From JBCBSP01 sp039819095 (lineage in GTDB: Bacteria; Pseudomonadota; Alphaproteobacteria; Caulobacterales; Maricaulaceae), in the NCBI GenBank assembly GCA_039819095.1, contig JBCBSP010000003.1:248001-312000 (forward strand): a stretch of 64,000 nucleotides of DNA, read 5' to 3'. The notes beneath the pieces were generated by a model that ran no database searches, had not been told where the DNA came from, and worked only from the letters and a program-made list of their open reading frames with translations. Shown here in pieces: positions 25,580 through 34,677 of this stretch (positions are counted from its first letter, which is position 1; every line of letters begins with the position of its first letter). The position numbers and the translations under genes are program-made.

Positions 25580-26626
25580 TTATCCACGGCTCTGAGCCGC
25601 CGCACGAGCAAGCCGGAGTAGAAGCGCACCCGTGAGCGCCTCGACCGGAGCACCGGAGCGTTTGCAGTCTCTTTCGGTCTTAAACGCCATGGCGCGGGCC
25701 TGATCCAATCGGCCGCCCGACCAGAGACGGGCCATCTGTTTGAAGCGGTCGGCAGGCGGCCCAAAGCGCGGCGCCCCGGATCGCGCCAGGGCCGCATCAC
25801 TGGCCCCCAGGCTGTGGAACAGATCAATCTGCTCGATCTTTCTTTGCAGCGCCCGAAGAACGCCAATCGCATTGCTTCCGCTGGCGAGCGCACGCGCATA
25901 GCCGCGATCGGCCGAAGCTGGATCGCCCGATAGCGCCGGGTCAATCGCCTGATCGAGGGCGGCTTCCGCACCGGCCGCCGATATCGCGGTCACATCCTCA
26001 CGGGTGATTGTCGCGGGTTCATCGCCGCGTTGCGTGGCCAGACCTTTAAACAGGAGAAGCTTCTCGATCTCTCCGCGCGCCAGCATCCGATCACCTTCAA
26101 GCAGCGGCGCCAGCAAGGACCGGGCATCGGGAGCAAGCGTTAGGCCTTCGGCCTCAAAGCTGCGTTCGGCCAGCTCCAGAAGGGTTCGGGCGTTATCGGC
26201 ATAGCAGGGAAGGGCGAGGCACGCCTTGGCATCCTCGCAGGTCTTGCGCAGCTTGGAGTTTTTTTTCAGATCGCCCGCCTCAATGATCAGGCGCGCCTCG
26301 GCGGAGGCCTCTCCGGCGATGAAGGTTTTCAGCCAGTTCGTTGTCGCGGCGCTCTCGCCCGACAGCCGCAAGCGCACCAGCCGGTCACCGCCCATGAGCG
26401 AGAGCGCCGCCATTGCATCGGCGAGCGCCGCCGGGTCGGCCTTGATGTCTTCATCTGACAGCCGCGTCACGCCAAACGGATCGTCAGGGTTTTCAACGAG
26501 CGTCCCGGCCAGGCGTTCGGCCCGCTCACGAACCAGCCCGCGGTCCGGCCCGTAGATCAGAAAGATCTGAACCGATGCGTCCGGTCGAGCGATCCGCGCA
26601 TCCACTTCATTGGCGCGCGCTTTCAT
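25580..26626 (-). CDS. holA: DNA polymerase III delta subunit
   Basis: HolA is the clamp-loader subunit that opens the beta sliding clamp. The 348-residue protein has the family opening FLIYGPDRGLVRERAERLAG, the AALSLMGGDRLVRLRL strand, and the helical collar region LLLFKGLA through LLRLARAAA. It is last in the DUF3576-leuS-lptE-holA run, 22 bases after lptE. The stop codon overlaps a DnaA-box-like TTATCCACG (25580-25588). Confidence 0.9.
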   Translation of the reverse strand: MKARANEVDARIARPDASVQIFLIYGPDRGLVRERAERLAGTLVENPDDPFGVTRLSDEDIKADPAALADAMAALSLMGGDRLVRLRLSGESAATTNWLKTFIAGEASAEARLIIEAGDLKKNSKLRKTCEDAKACLALPCYADNARTLLELAERSFEAEGLTLAPDARSLLAPLLEGDRMLARGEIEKLLLFKGLATQRGDEPATITREDVTAISAAGAEAALDQAIDPALSGDPASADRGYARALASGSNAIGVLRALQRKIEQIDLFHSLGASDAALARSGAPRFGPPADRFKQMARLWSGGRLDQARAMAFKTERDCKRSGAPVEALTGALLLRLARAAAQSRG

Positions 26627-26648
26627 GGTTTCGACCCATTCCCGCCGT

Positions 26649-27134
26649 TCAGCGCTGGTCTTCGTTCACCGCCGCCGCCAGGCGACGCGACAGACGCCGC
26701 GCCACGGCTTCAGCGGCTTGAGTTTCGGCATCCCGGCGCGCAGCGATCAGCCCGAAAGCCTCGTTCGGCGCATCGAAATAGGCGGTATCACTCACCCGAC
26801 CGATGCTGACTTCCTCTCCGCCTGACTCAAGGCGATAGCCGACTGTCACTTCAAGCGCATAGCGGGTCGCGCGATCAGCAGCGGAAATGCCGAGCGGCAA
26901 TTCCCGTGTCTGACTCTCAAGGGTTAGGCGATAAGGGCTCGGGCCCCCCGTTGAGCCGAAGGCCCCGGCCAGGGCGTCTTCGATCAGATAGTCGATCCTG
27001 GATTGCCCGGCCTCGATCTCCATCGCCGAGAGGGCGGCGGTGTTCGGACCGGCGTAGAGCGGTTGGAAGCCGCAGCCGCTCAGAAGGAAAAGCGCACTCG
27101 CACTCATTGCTGCGAGAATATGCCTGCTCGCCAT
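26649..27134 (-). CDS. lptE: LPS-assembly lipoprotein LptE
   Basis: LptE plugs the LptD barrel in the outer membrane and helps insert lipopolysaccharide. The 161-residue protein has a lipoprotein signal ending LLSGC (Cys 21), then GFQPLYAG, the typical LptE start. Two beta-strand pairs follow (YRLTLESQTRELPLGI and YALEVTVGYRLE) with a long C-terminal helix. It lies between leuS and holA, the standard order. Confidence 0.9.
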   Translation of the reverse strand: MASRHILAAMSASALFLLSGCGFQPLYAGPNTAALSAMEIEAGQSRIDYLIEDALAGAFGSTGGPSPYRLTLESQTRELPLGISAADRATRYALEVTVGYRLESGGEEVSIGRVSDTAYFDAPNEAFGLIAARRDAETQAAEAVARRLSRRLAAAVNEDQR

Positions 27135-27173
27135 GTCGGCCTCCTGACCCGTCCTTATCTTGAAGGGCGGGGT

Positions 27174-29786
27174 TTAATTCGCAACCACGTTCACGATGCG
27201 CCCGGGCACCACAATCACTTTGCGGATTGTAAGCCCATCCGTCACGCGTTTTACATGCTCATCTTTGCGCGCCAGGGCTTCAACCTCGTCAGGGCTCGCA
27301 TCCTTGGCGACGACAAGCTCGCTTCGCCGCTTCCCGTTGACCTGGATCGGGAGCGTCGCCGTCTCGTCTTCCAGGAGTGCGGCCTCAGGCTCGGGCCAGG
27401 CGGCGTCGCAAATCAGCCCCTCGCCGCCGAGTCGCGCCCATATCTCTTCAGCCAGGTGCGGCATGAAGGGCGCCAGGAGTTGAGCCAGAAGGCCCGCCGC
27501 TTCGGCGCGCGCGGCCAGCATACCCTCGGCGTTGGAGCCCTCGGTCTTGCGAAGGGCGTTTGCGAAGTCATGCAGCTTCGCAACGCCGCTGTTGAATCGA
27601 AAGCCTTCGATCGCGTCGGTCACCTCGGCTACGGAACGGTGGGCGGTCTTCCGCAGCGCCAGCGCTTCCCCCTTTGCGCCAGCCGCGGGGGTGACGGGTT
27701 TGGGCAAAGTCTCGGACAGTGGAAGCGCGTCAATGGTCGACCAGACGCGTTGAATGAAGCGCCACACGCCTTCAACACCGCTTTCGGTATATTCGACATC
27801 GCGCTCGGGCGGGGAATCAGAAAGAACGAACCATCGTGCGGTATCGGCGCCGAAATCAGCGATGAAACGATCCAGATCCACCACGTTTTTCTTGGACTTT
27901 GACATTTTCTCGAGCGCGCCGCGTATGGCCGGTTTCCCGGTCGCGATTTCGACCACAGATCCGTCGCGCTCCTCCACATCTTCAGGCAGAAGCCAGCGCC
28001 CGTCCTCGGCCCGATACGTCTCGTGAACCACCATGCCCTGTGTGAACAGGCCCTCGAACGGCTCGCCGCTGGGCAGATCGACAAGCCCGCAATCGCGCAT
28101 CGCCCGGGTGAAGAAGCGCGCATAAAGAAGGTGCAGGATCGCGTGCTCGATCCCGCCGACATATTGATCGACCGGAAGCCAACGCGCGGCCGCCTCCGCT
28201 TCGAAGGGCGCATCTTCAACCGGCGCGGTGAAGCGGGCGAAATACCAGGAGGAGCACACAAACGTGTCCAGCGTATCGGTTTCCCGGCGTGCCGGCTTAC
28301 CGCAACGCGGGCAATCGACATGCTTCCAGCTGGGATGATGATCGAGCGGGTTGCCCGGACGATCGAAGCTGACGTCTTCAGGCAGGCGAACCGGAAGCTG
28401 GTCTTCAGGGACCGGGACCGCGCCGCAGCTCTCGCAATGGATGACCGGGATCGGACAGCCCCAATAGCGCTGACGCGAAACCAGCCAGTCGCGCAGGCGG
28501 AAGGTCGTCGCTCCGGCGCCCAGCCCGGCTTCCTCCAGCTTAGAGATCACAGTTTCAATCGCTTCAGGCGTCTCCAGCCCGTTTAGCCATTCAGCTGAGT
28601 TGTAAACTACGCCCACGCCAGTAAAGGCTTCATCCTCAATCGTATGCGTGGCGGCGTCAGCACCTGGGGGCAGTACGACCGGCTTGACCGGAAGATCGTA
28701 TTTGCGGGCGAAGTCCAGATCGCGCTGATCGCCGGCGGGGCTGCCGAAAATCGCGCCCGTGCCATAGCTCGACAGCACGAAGTTGGCTGACCAGACCGGC
28801 AGCTCCCAATCGGGATCCAGCGGATGTTTCACGCGCAGCCCGAGATCCACTCCGAGCTTGGGCGCAGTCTCGATATCCTCCTCAGACGTTCCCATCTGCT
28901 CGCAGCGTCGTATGAAAGCTGCAATGTCGGGATTGTCCTGGGCAATGTGGCGCGTGATCGGGTGGTCCGGCGCCAGCGCCAGGAAGGCCGCGCCGAACAG
29001 CGTGTCGGGCCGGGTTGTGAAGACCTCGATCCTATCCCCGAGCGCCACGGCTTCGGCGCCGAGATGCTCAGCTGCATTCGCAACAGGGAAACGCACGTGC
29101 GCGCCGCGCGACCGCCCGATCCAGTTCTGCTGCATCAGGCGGACTTTTTCCGGCCAGCGGGTCAGTCCTTCCAGACCGTCGGTCAGATCGTCGGCATAGT
29201 CGGTGATCTTAAAGAACCACTGTTCCAGCTCGCGCTGTTCGACAGGCGCTCCGGATCGCCAGCCCTTGCCGTCAATGACCTGTTCATTGGCCAGGACTGT
29301 GTTGTCGACCGGGTCCCAATTGACCTTGGCGCTTTTTCGATAGGCGAGGCCTTTCTCCCAGAATTTCAGGAAGATGGCCTGCTGGTGCTTGTAATACTCA
29401 GGATCACAGGTCGCGATCTCCTTGCTCCAGTCCAGGGCCAGGCCCAGGCGCTGAAGCTGGCCTTTCATCGCTTCAATATTCTCATAGGTCCAGTCGCGTG
29501 GGTTGACCTTGCGTTCGCGCGCGGCGTTTTCAGCCGGAAGGCCGAAGGCATCCCACCCCATCGGGTGCAGAACATCGAAGCCGCGCGCTTTCTTGTAGCG
29601 CGCGACAACGTCGCCCATTGTGTAATTACGCGAGTGGCCGACATGGATGCGCCCGGACGGATAAGGGAACATTTCCAGCACATAGTATTTCGGCCTGCTC
29701 GGGTCGGCTCCGGACTTGAAGCTGTCGGCTTGGTCCCAGGCGGCGCGCCAGCGGGGCTCGGACTGGCTGGGGTTATAGCGGCTCAT
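27174..29786 (-). CDS. leuS: Leucyl-tRNA synthetase
   Basis: This is a class I aminoacyl-tRNA synthetase charging tRNA-Leu. The 870-residue protein has the HIGH signature as HVGH (48-51), a CP1 editing domain, a zinc-type segment with two CxxC pairs (CESCG and CPRCG), KMSKS at 627-631, and a C-terminal anticodon domain. The ATG at 29786 is chosen, with an in-frame GTG three codons earlier as an alternative. A seven-base-pair hairpin lies just upstream (29807-29824). Confidence 0.96.
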   Translation of the reverse strand: MSRYNPSQSEPRWRAAWDQADSFKSGADPSRPKYYVLEMFPYPSGRIHVGHSRNYTMGDVVARYKKARGFDVLHPMGWDAFGLPAENAARERKVNPRDWTYENIEAMKGQLQRLGLALDWSKEIATCDPEYYKHQQAIFLKFWEKGLAYRKSAKVNWDPVDNTVLANEQVIDGKGWRSGAPVEQRELEQWFFKITDYADDLTDGLEGLTRWPEKVRLMQQNWIGRSRGAHVRFPVANAAEHLGAEAVALGDRIEVFTTRPDTLFGAAFLALAPDHPITRHIAQDNPDIAAFIRRCEQMGTSEEDIETAPKLGVDLGLRVKHPLDPDWELPVWSANFVLSSYGTGAIFGSPAGDQRDLDFARKYDLPVKPVVLPPGADAATHTIEDEAFTGVGVVYNSAEWLNGLETPEAIETVISKLEEAGLGAGATTFRLRDWLVSRQRYWGCPIPVIHCESCGAVPVPEDQLPVRLPEDVSFDRPGNPLDHHPSWKHVDCPRCGKPARRETDTLDTFVCSSWYFARFTAPVEDAPFEAEAAARWLPVDQYVGGIEHAILHLLYARFFTRAMRDCGLVDLPSGEPFEGLFTQGMVVHETYRAEDGRWLLPEDVEERDGSVVEIATGKPAIRGALEKMSKSKKNVVDLDRFIADFGADTARWFVLSDSPPERDVEYTESGVEGVWRFIQRVWSTIDALPLSETLPKPVTPAAGAKGEALALRKTAHRSVAEVTDAIEGFRFNSGVAKLHDFANALRKTEGSNAEGMLAARAEAAGLLAQLLAPFMPHLAEEIWARLGGEGLICDAAWPEPEAALLEDETATLPIQVNGKRRSELVVAKDASPDEVEALARKDEHVKRVTDGLTIRKVIVVPGRIVNVVAN

Positions 29787-29806
29787 CGGCGTCACAATCG
29801 GTCTGG

Positions 29807-29824
29807 GCCGGCGCTTACGCCGGC
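29807..29824. promoter_or_regulatory. GC-rich hairpin in the leuS leader
   Basis: GCCGGCG (29807-29813) pairs perfectly with CGCCGGC (29818-29824) over a four-base CTTA loop, 21 bases before the leuS start. No T-tract follows on the minus strand. It may be a leader structure or processing site between the DUF3576 gene and leuS. Confidence 0.35.
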
Positions 29825-29885
29825 GCCGACGCCGTGTTCGTCATCGGGTCCAGGCGCGTCCGCGCGACCGCACAGGTCTTGAAGA

Positions 29886-30380
29886 TCAGTCGAGCTGAGA
29901 AATACGCAGCTGGCGCGCGCGCGTCAGCACGGCGTTTTCAATCTGGATGCGGGTCGCCGGGTCAACAGCAGCGTCCATCCAGTCTCCAGCCTCACCGCGC
30001 ACCTGCTTGAAAAGCTGCACTGAAAGCGCATCGGCGCGCAGCCGGCTATCAAGAATGAATACAGTCGCCTTGAAGCGCTCGGTCGGCTGCTCGGGGTTGG
30101 CGTACCAGTCGGTGATGATCACGCCGCCGAACGGATCGACTTCTTCCAGTGGCATGAAGGAGAGCGTCTCCAGCGTGGCGCGCCACAGGAAGGTGTTCAC
30201 TCCGATGCCGGCGTCCGGCGTGTTGGCGACTACGCCGTCTCCGCCGCCCGGAAGGATGCGCCCTATACCCAGAAAGCCGTTATCTTCGGCCTGAGTGGTA
30301 TTGGCGTTCGAGCTGCAGGCCGTCAACGCAGCAGCGCTAACCAGACCAACGGTGAAAAGAACCGCGCGGCGTGCGAGCAT
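29886..30380 (-). CDS. DUF3576 lipoprotein
   Basis: This is a 164-residue predicted lipoprotein (LTAC, Cys 22), first gene of the leuS-lptE-holA operon. The mature part has the conserved GIGVNTFLWRATLETLSFMPLEEVDPFGGVIITDW and QLFKQ segments of DUF3576, a family found beside leuS in many alphaproteobacteria. Function is unknown; linkage to lptE hints at an envelope role. Confidence 0.85.
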   Translation of the reverse strand: MLARRAVLFTVGLVSAAALTACSSNANTTQAEDNGFLGIGRILPGGGDGVVANTPDAGIGVNTFLWRATLETLSFMPLEEVDPFGGVIITDWYANPEQPTERFKATVFILDSRLRADALSVQLFKQVRGEAGDWMDAAVDPATRIQIENAVLTRARQLRISQLD

Positions 30381-30629
30381 CGCAGGTCACCTCCGGACAA
30401 AACGGAAAATCGCCATCCGCCCAATGCGGAACGGCAAGGATAATGCCTCTATACCATGGTCGCGCGGCCTGGCCAGAGGGTCCGCCGCAGACAATGTTCG
30501 TGTCATTTCGGTCACAGCTGCGCCGTTTGCTGGCCGCAATTTGTCTTCAGCCGCTTGACCGACGACCCAACTCGCCGCTTTCCTCCACGCCTGTCCGGGG
30601 GGACGGGGCCGATCGGTGGGGCCGCGAGC

Positions 30630-31814
30630 ATGCAGCCAGCGCACGGCGCTCTTCTCATAGGCGTCCTTGTTGCGGCGCTAGCGGCCCCACCGGCGTTTTC
30701 TGAACAATCCGCCCTTCAGGGCTCATCCGACCTGCTGGCCGATGCGCCGTCTCTCGGGCCGTTTTCGATCCAGATTCAAGCTGATGCAGACGTCCTGCTG
30801 GCGCTGGGTGATGGCGAGGCGCGCGAGGATGCGCCTTATGCCGACATCAGCGTGCGCATTGAGGCTGAGGCGATAAATCAGGACGGGCTGCGCTATGGCG
30901 CCCGTCTTTCGCCTCGCATCCAGCGTGATAACGGTCGGCGCGGCCTGGCACGCGCCGTCGCCGGCGCGCCAACCCAACCGGGCCTCTTGAGCGGGCTATC
31001 GCGCGGCGAATTTGATCCGGCGAGCGTCAGAGGCGGCGTTGAAACGGCTGAACTCTTCATCAAAACCGGTTGGGGCGAAGCTGTGCTCGGTGTCGGCGAC
31101 GGCGCCGCTCGCCTGGAAGCGGCGGAGCTGCCAGGCGCGTTTCGCCTCATGCGTGCTGACGGGGCGCTGGCGGATTCAACCGGCTTGATGCTGGTCGATA
31201 CAGCACACGGATTGTCAGGACGGGCCGCGAAGCTGACTGTACGCAGCCGGCGCCTGATCGGCTTTCGCGCCTCAGCCAGTTTCACGCCGCAGGCTGATCT
31301 GTGCGGGGTCGACGCCTGCGCAGCCGGTTCCGGCCTCGCTGAGCGGGTCGCCGAACTCGCCCTGTCCTTTGACCGACGGCTGCGCTCGACTGGTGCGCGC
31401 TGGGCGGCGTCGGTCGCGATGTCGGCGGGTGAAGCCTCGCCGCGCTTCGATCCCGCTACAGATGCGCTGGACGATCCGGTCGTCCTGTCGGTGCGCCTTG
31501 TTCGAGAGCGCAATGGCGTTTCGGCAGGCCTTGGCTGGCTTCGATCCAATGACGGCCTTGCCGAGGGTCGTTATGAGGCTCTATCCGCGGCCTTGGCCTA
31601 TGAGCGCGGCGACTGGCTCTACGCGTTTGAGGCCGCACGCGGCGAAGCTGAGCCGTCAGGACTGGACGGGTGGAGCATTCAGCTCGGCGCCTCGCGCCTG
31701 CTGGCCGGCGGGGCGCTCATCGGTATTGGCGTGGTGCACGCCGAGGAGGCCGCCCGCGGGGCCTCCAGTCGCTCGACGACCCAGCTCTTCCTTGAAACAG
31801 GGTTGCGTTTTTGA
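30630..31814 (+). CDS. Porin-like outer-membrane beta-barrel protein
   Basis: The 394-residue protein has a signal peptide (MQPAHGALLIGVLVAALAAPPAFS), amphipathic beta strands, and a C-terminal phenylalanine (FLETGLRF), the usual signal for outer-membrane insertion. The SIQIQADADVLLALGDGE opening and the FIKTGWGEAVLGVGDG segment resemble alphaproteobacterial porin-like proteins. One CGVDAC pair could form a disulfide in a loop. The start is the ATG at 30630; the longer frame from 30456 lacks a signal peptide. Divergent from the DUF3576 gene. Confidence 0.72.
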   Translation: MQPAHGALLIGVLVAALAAPPAFSEQSALQGSSDLLADAPSLGPFSIQIQADADVLLALGDGEAREDAPYADISVRIEAEAINQDGLRYGARLSPRIQRDNGRRGLARAVAGAPTQPGLLSGLSRGEFDPASVRGGVETAELFIKTGWGEAVLGVGDGAARLEAAELPGAFRLMRADGALADSTGLMLVDTAHGLSGRAAKLTVRSRRLIGFRASASFTPQADLCGVDACAAGSGLAERVAELALSFDRRLRSTGARWAASVAMSAGEASPRFDPATDALDDPVVLSVRLVRERNGVSAGLGWLRSNDGLAEGRYEALSAALAYERGDWLYAFEAARGEAEPSGLDGWSIQLGASRLLAGGALIGIGVVHAEEAARGASSRSTTQLFLETGLRF

Positions 31815-31926
31815 CACGGAGTCGTCGCAAAACTTCGCCCTGTCCGCATTCCGCCCCATCTGGTGGTTCCTTACAGGGCCAGCTGCAGCTATGATCAAAA
31901 GGTTGATTTCACGCGAGCCCCTTTTC

Positions 31927-32541
31927 ATGCGTGTTCTGGTGCAAAAGTCTGTTGTCGGCTTGGCCGCCGTCGCCGCACTTCTCAGTGCGCCGGTTGCGTT
32001 TGCGCAGGACTCTGCCGGATTCTCCGCAACCCAGTCGCAATCCGCCGAGACCAATATCCAGCTTCGCGGCGTCAGCCTGGCGGGCGATATGGCGGAGACG
32101 CTGGCGAATGCCGGCTTCATCTCTCTGCCCGAGCCCGGCGCGCAGACCGATGTCGTTGACCAGGCTGAGCGTTCGCACGCCTCGTCAGGGCTTCGCCCGC
32201 TTACACCAACCGAAGATTCCGGTTCCGCCAGCGCATTGCCCTGGTATGAGCGTTTCACCGAGGCCCAACCTCAGCGACTGAACTCCGCATGGGGCGGTCA
32301 GGCGGCGGAGTTCAGCTTCTCCGCGGGTGAGCGCTGGGGTTTCACCCTCGGCTTCGCCGACAGTGTGCGGGGCCCGCAATTCGAGCTTGAGGATGTTAGC
32401 GCCGGGGCCTTTTTCCGCCTCAATGACCGCTTCCGTCTCGGTGGCGAGCTGCGCTTCACCTCCCCGGAAGAAGACGTGTTCGGCGAGGCCGGTGAAGAGC
32501 GCGGGCCTGAGCTGAAGTTTGAAAGCGCTTTCCGCTTTTAG
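31927..32541 (+). CDS. ntrZ: NtrZ-like periplasmic regulatory protein
   Basis: NtrZ in Caulobacter is a periplasmic protein acting on the histidine kinase NtrY. The 204-residue protein has a signal peptide (VVGLAAVAALLSAPVAFAQ), a long poorly conserved middle, and a C-terminal domain (RWGFTLGFADSV, DVSAGAFFRLNDRFRLGGEL, LKFESAFRF) matching my memory of the NtrZ domain. It is longer than usual by about 80 residues. Position between the parAB-leuS block and cenR agrees with the Caulobacter order. A small outer-membrane barrel is the alternative. Confidence 0.62.
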   Translation: MRVLVQKSVVGLAAVAALLSAPVAFAQDSAGFSATQSQSAETNIQLRGVSLAGDMAETLANAGFISLPEPGAQTDVVDQAERSHASSGLRPLTPTEDSGSASALPWYERFTEAQPQRLNSAWGGQAAEFSFSAGERWGFTLGFADSVRGPQFELEDVSAGAFFRLNDRFRLGGELRFTSPEEDVFGEAGEERGPELKFESAFRF

Positions 32542-33164
32542 ACAGGCGGTTCTGTTATCGCCCCGCCAATCGCGGCGATGCCGCCAAACCCAAGTCCCTT
32601 CAGCCGCTTGACGGTTTTCATATCGACTCCGCCGAGCGCGTAGACCGGTGTGCCCGACCGGCGCGCAAACGCTGAGGCGCGCCATGGCCCGATCGGTTTT
32701 CCCGCGCTCGGGCTGGCGCTTGCAAACACGCTCGACACCAAGATGGCGTCCGCCACCGGTCCGGCCCGGCGAAATTCAGATTCCGTGTGGGCGCTCGCTG
32801 TGATCAGCCAACCCGGTCGCCGCCGTCGCCAGGCGAGCGCTTGGCTCAGCCGCGCGTTCGGCCAGTGCACGCCATCAGCCTTGATAGCTTCGGCCAGCGC
32901 TCCGTCAGCCGCCACAAGAAGCCTGACCCCGCGCGACCGGCACAGTTCGGCAAGCCGGGGAGCTTCAGCGCGAATCACCGGATCACCGAAATGGCGAAGG
33001 ATCAGCCCGCATCCCGCTGGCAGGCTCCGGGCCAGCGCCAGCCTATCCGGCGTGCGCGCCGGATCGGTCAGCGCAAACAGAGCCGGCCAGCCAGCTTTCA
33101 CACGGGTCGCTTGCCGGGCCGCCCTTGCCAGCGTCGCCGGTCCGTCATACCTCGCCTGTCGCAT
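32538..33164 (-). CDS. Thiamine phosphate synthase-like (ThiE/TenI) protein
   Basis: A 208-residue TIM-barrel protein with the fold marks of ThiE: FALTDPART near the start, LAADGALAEAIKADGVHWP as the phosphate strand, ILVSSVFASASP, and YALGGVDMKTVKRL at the end. Motifs are looser than in true ThiE (GVHWP replaces GVHLG), so it may be a TenI-type homologue rather than the biosynthetic enzyme. The ATG at 33164 shares a CATG with the yggS start on the other strand. The frame extends to 33230. Its 3' end overlaps ntrZ by four bases. Confidence 0.75.
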   Translation of the reverse strand: MRQARYDGPATLARAARQATRVKAGWPALFALTDPARTPDRLALARSLPAGCGLILRHFGDPVIRAEAPRLAELCRSRGVRLLVAADGALAEAIKADGVHWPNARLSQALAWRRRRPGWLITASAHTESEFRRAGPVADAILVSSVFASASPSAGKPIGPWRASAFARRSGTPVYALGGVDMKTVKRLKGLGFGGIAAIGGAITEPPV

Positions 33165-33846
33165 GACGACCTTGTCCGCCTCCGCTTCGAACCGAAACGC
33201 GATTCTCGCGCGCATCGCCGCCGCCGCCAAGGCGTCGGGGCGGGAAACTCAAGATGTGACGCTTGTGGCGGTCTCCAAGAAGCAGCCCGATGACCGTGTT
33301 GAGGCGATGCTTCGCGCCGGTCAGCGCGTGTTTGGCGAGAACCGTGTTCAGGAAGCGCAGGCGCGCTGGGGCGAGCGCCGCGCAGCGCTGCCGGATCTGG
33401 AGCTGCGCCTGATCGGCCCGCTCCAGACCAACAAGGCTGAGGATGCGGTCGCGCTGTTCGACGTCATCGAAACGCTCGATCGCGAAAAACTGGCCCGCGC
33501 CCTCGCTAAGGCGATGGAGAAGACCGGTCGCGCGCCGCGCCTTTATGTGCAGGTCAATACGGGCGAGGAGGCGCAAAAGGCTGGAATTGCGCCGCAAGAA
33601 GCGCCCGCTTTCATTGAACGCATGCGCGGCGAATACGGCTTTAACATCGAGGGCCTGATGTGCATCCCGCCTGTGGAAGAGCCCGCCAGCCTGCACTTTG
33701 CGCTTCTGAGCAAGCTCGCGAAGCAATGCGGGCGGATCCGGCTTTCGATGGGGATGAGCTCTGACTTCGAGACGGCGGTGCGCCTTGGCGCCACCTCGGT
33801 TCGGGTCGGCTCGGCCTTGTTCGGCGAACGTCCCGCTAGCGCCTGA
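33163..33846 (+). CDS. YggS-family PLP homeostasis protein
   Basis: YggS/PROSC proteins bind pyridoxal phosphate in the cytosol and buffer vitamin B6; no enzyme activity is known. The 227-residue protein has the PLP lysine in VAVSKK (K39), the GQRVFGENRVQEAQARW motif, LIGPLQTNKAEDAV, and the late RLSMGMSSDFETAVRLGATSVRVGSALFG. The ATG at 33163 overlaps the ATG of the divergent thiE-like gene. The 3' end overlaps the L,D-transpeptidase gene by 11 bases. Confidence 0.93.
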   Translation: MTTLSASASNRNAILARIAAAAKASGRETQDVTLVAVSKKQPDDRVEAMLRAGQRVFGENRVQEAQARWGERRAALPDLELRLIGPLQTNKAEDAVALFDVIETLDREKLARALAKAMEKTGRAPRLYVQVNTGEEAQKAGIAPQEAPAFIERMRGEYGFNIEGLMCIPPVEEPASLHFALLSKLAKQCGRIRLSMGMSSDFETAVRLGATSVRVGSALFGERPASA

Positions 33847-34351
33847 TCTCAAGCGTGGATGCGTTGGTGCAGGTTTTCAGGACCGATTCCAGATCAGGAC
33901 GCGCCATCGCGACGCAGCCGCGTGTTGGCGGATAGCCTGGCTTGGCGCAATGCAGGAAGATGGCGGAGCCGGCCCCGGAAATGGGCGGGCCGTCATTGTG
34001 ATCAAGCACGACCAGAATGTCGTAAAGCTCGTCCTTGCGCGTCAACGTCTCGCAGCTGGCCGGATAGGGAAGGCGAACGAACCGGTTATAGGCCGGGTCT
34101 TCAGGGGCGTCGCACCATCCGTCATCGGGCTTGATCGCATGAAGTTGAAGGGTCGTAGCGGGAGGCTCGATTCGATCGCTGCGATACAGGCCCCAGCGCA
34201 GTCGATACACGCCAATCGGGCTCGCCCCATCGCCTTCGCGCTTGTCGCCGTAAGCAACAACGCCGCCTTTACCCAGCGCGCAGCGATACTCCGCGCCGTC
34301 AGCACTGAAGCGTCCATCGGATCGGGCCACCATCTTCATGGCGCCCAGCAT
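33836..34351 (-). CDS. L,D-transpeptidase (YkuD) family protein
   Basis: The 171-residue protein has a YkuD catalytic segment: H134 in FLHCAKPG and the catalytic cysteine C146 in PPTRGCVAM, the HxGxx...S/T-x-G-C pattern. GDGASPIGVYRL and YDILVVLDHND precede it. Such enzymes make 3-3 peptidoglycan crosslinks or attach lipoproteins. No signal peptide is visible with this start, which is odd for a periplasmic enzyme; the family includes related proteins annotated without one. Confidence 0.82.
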   Translation of the reverse strand: MLGAMKMVARSDGRFSADGAEYRCALGKGGVVAYGDKREGDGASPIGVYRLRWGLYRSDRIEPPATTLQLHAIKPDDGWCDAPEDPAYNRFVRLPYPASCETLTRKDELYDILVVLDHNDGPPISGAGSAIFLHCAKPGYPPTRGCVAMARPDLESVLKTCTNASTLEIRR

Positions 34352-34677
34352 GGCGCAGGCCGGTCGATGAGAAAAGCTAGGGGCGGTCGGCGCTGGACGT
34401 ATCGTTCACGGATGATCAAACACCCGTGTGCGACGCGTCCCTGCGCCTCCCCCACCACGGCGGGTCGCACCGCTCGAAAAGCAGCGCCCATCAGGGTGTT
34501 AAGCAAGAACAGGGCCGCGAACAGGGCGGGGTCGCGCTCAAGAATTGGCCCATGATTGCAGGGGCGCGGCTTGTAGTCGCCTTGCCAAAATGACAGGCGC
34601 GCGGCAAGGCTTTCCCAGCACTATTGACCGGTCGGCAATTTTTGCCCGGTTTCCGCCTTCCAGAAACAGAGATTTAC
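34352..34677. other. Intergenic region before cenR, with an 8-bp inverted repeat
   Basis: No gene is supported in this 326 bp gap. A minus-strand frame in the left half has no good start and looks like chance. GCCTTGCC (34579-34586) faces GGCAAGGC (34603-34610) over a 16-base loop, about 70 bases before the response-regulator start. It could be an operator or leader hairpin. Confidence 0.4.

Noticed and set aside
25580..25588. TTATCCACG, 8 of 9 match to a DnaA box at the holA stop
   Set aside because: A single near-match far from the candidate origin is expected by chance; not called as a site.
28825..28832. TGTTTCAC half of a parS site inside leuS
   Set aside because: The second half of the palindrome is absent (CGCGCAG instead of GTGAAACA).
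34370..34600. Minus-strand frame reading LSFWQGDYKPRPCNHGPILE in the gap before cenR
   Set aside because: No plausible start codon or ribosome-binding site, and it ends just inside the L,D-transpeptidase gene; treated as chance.
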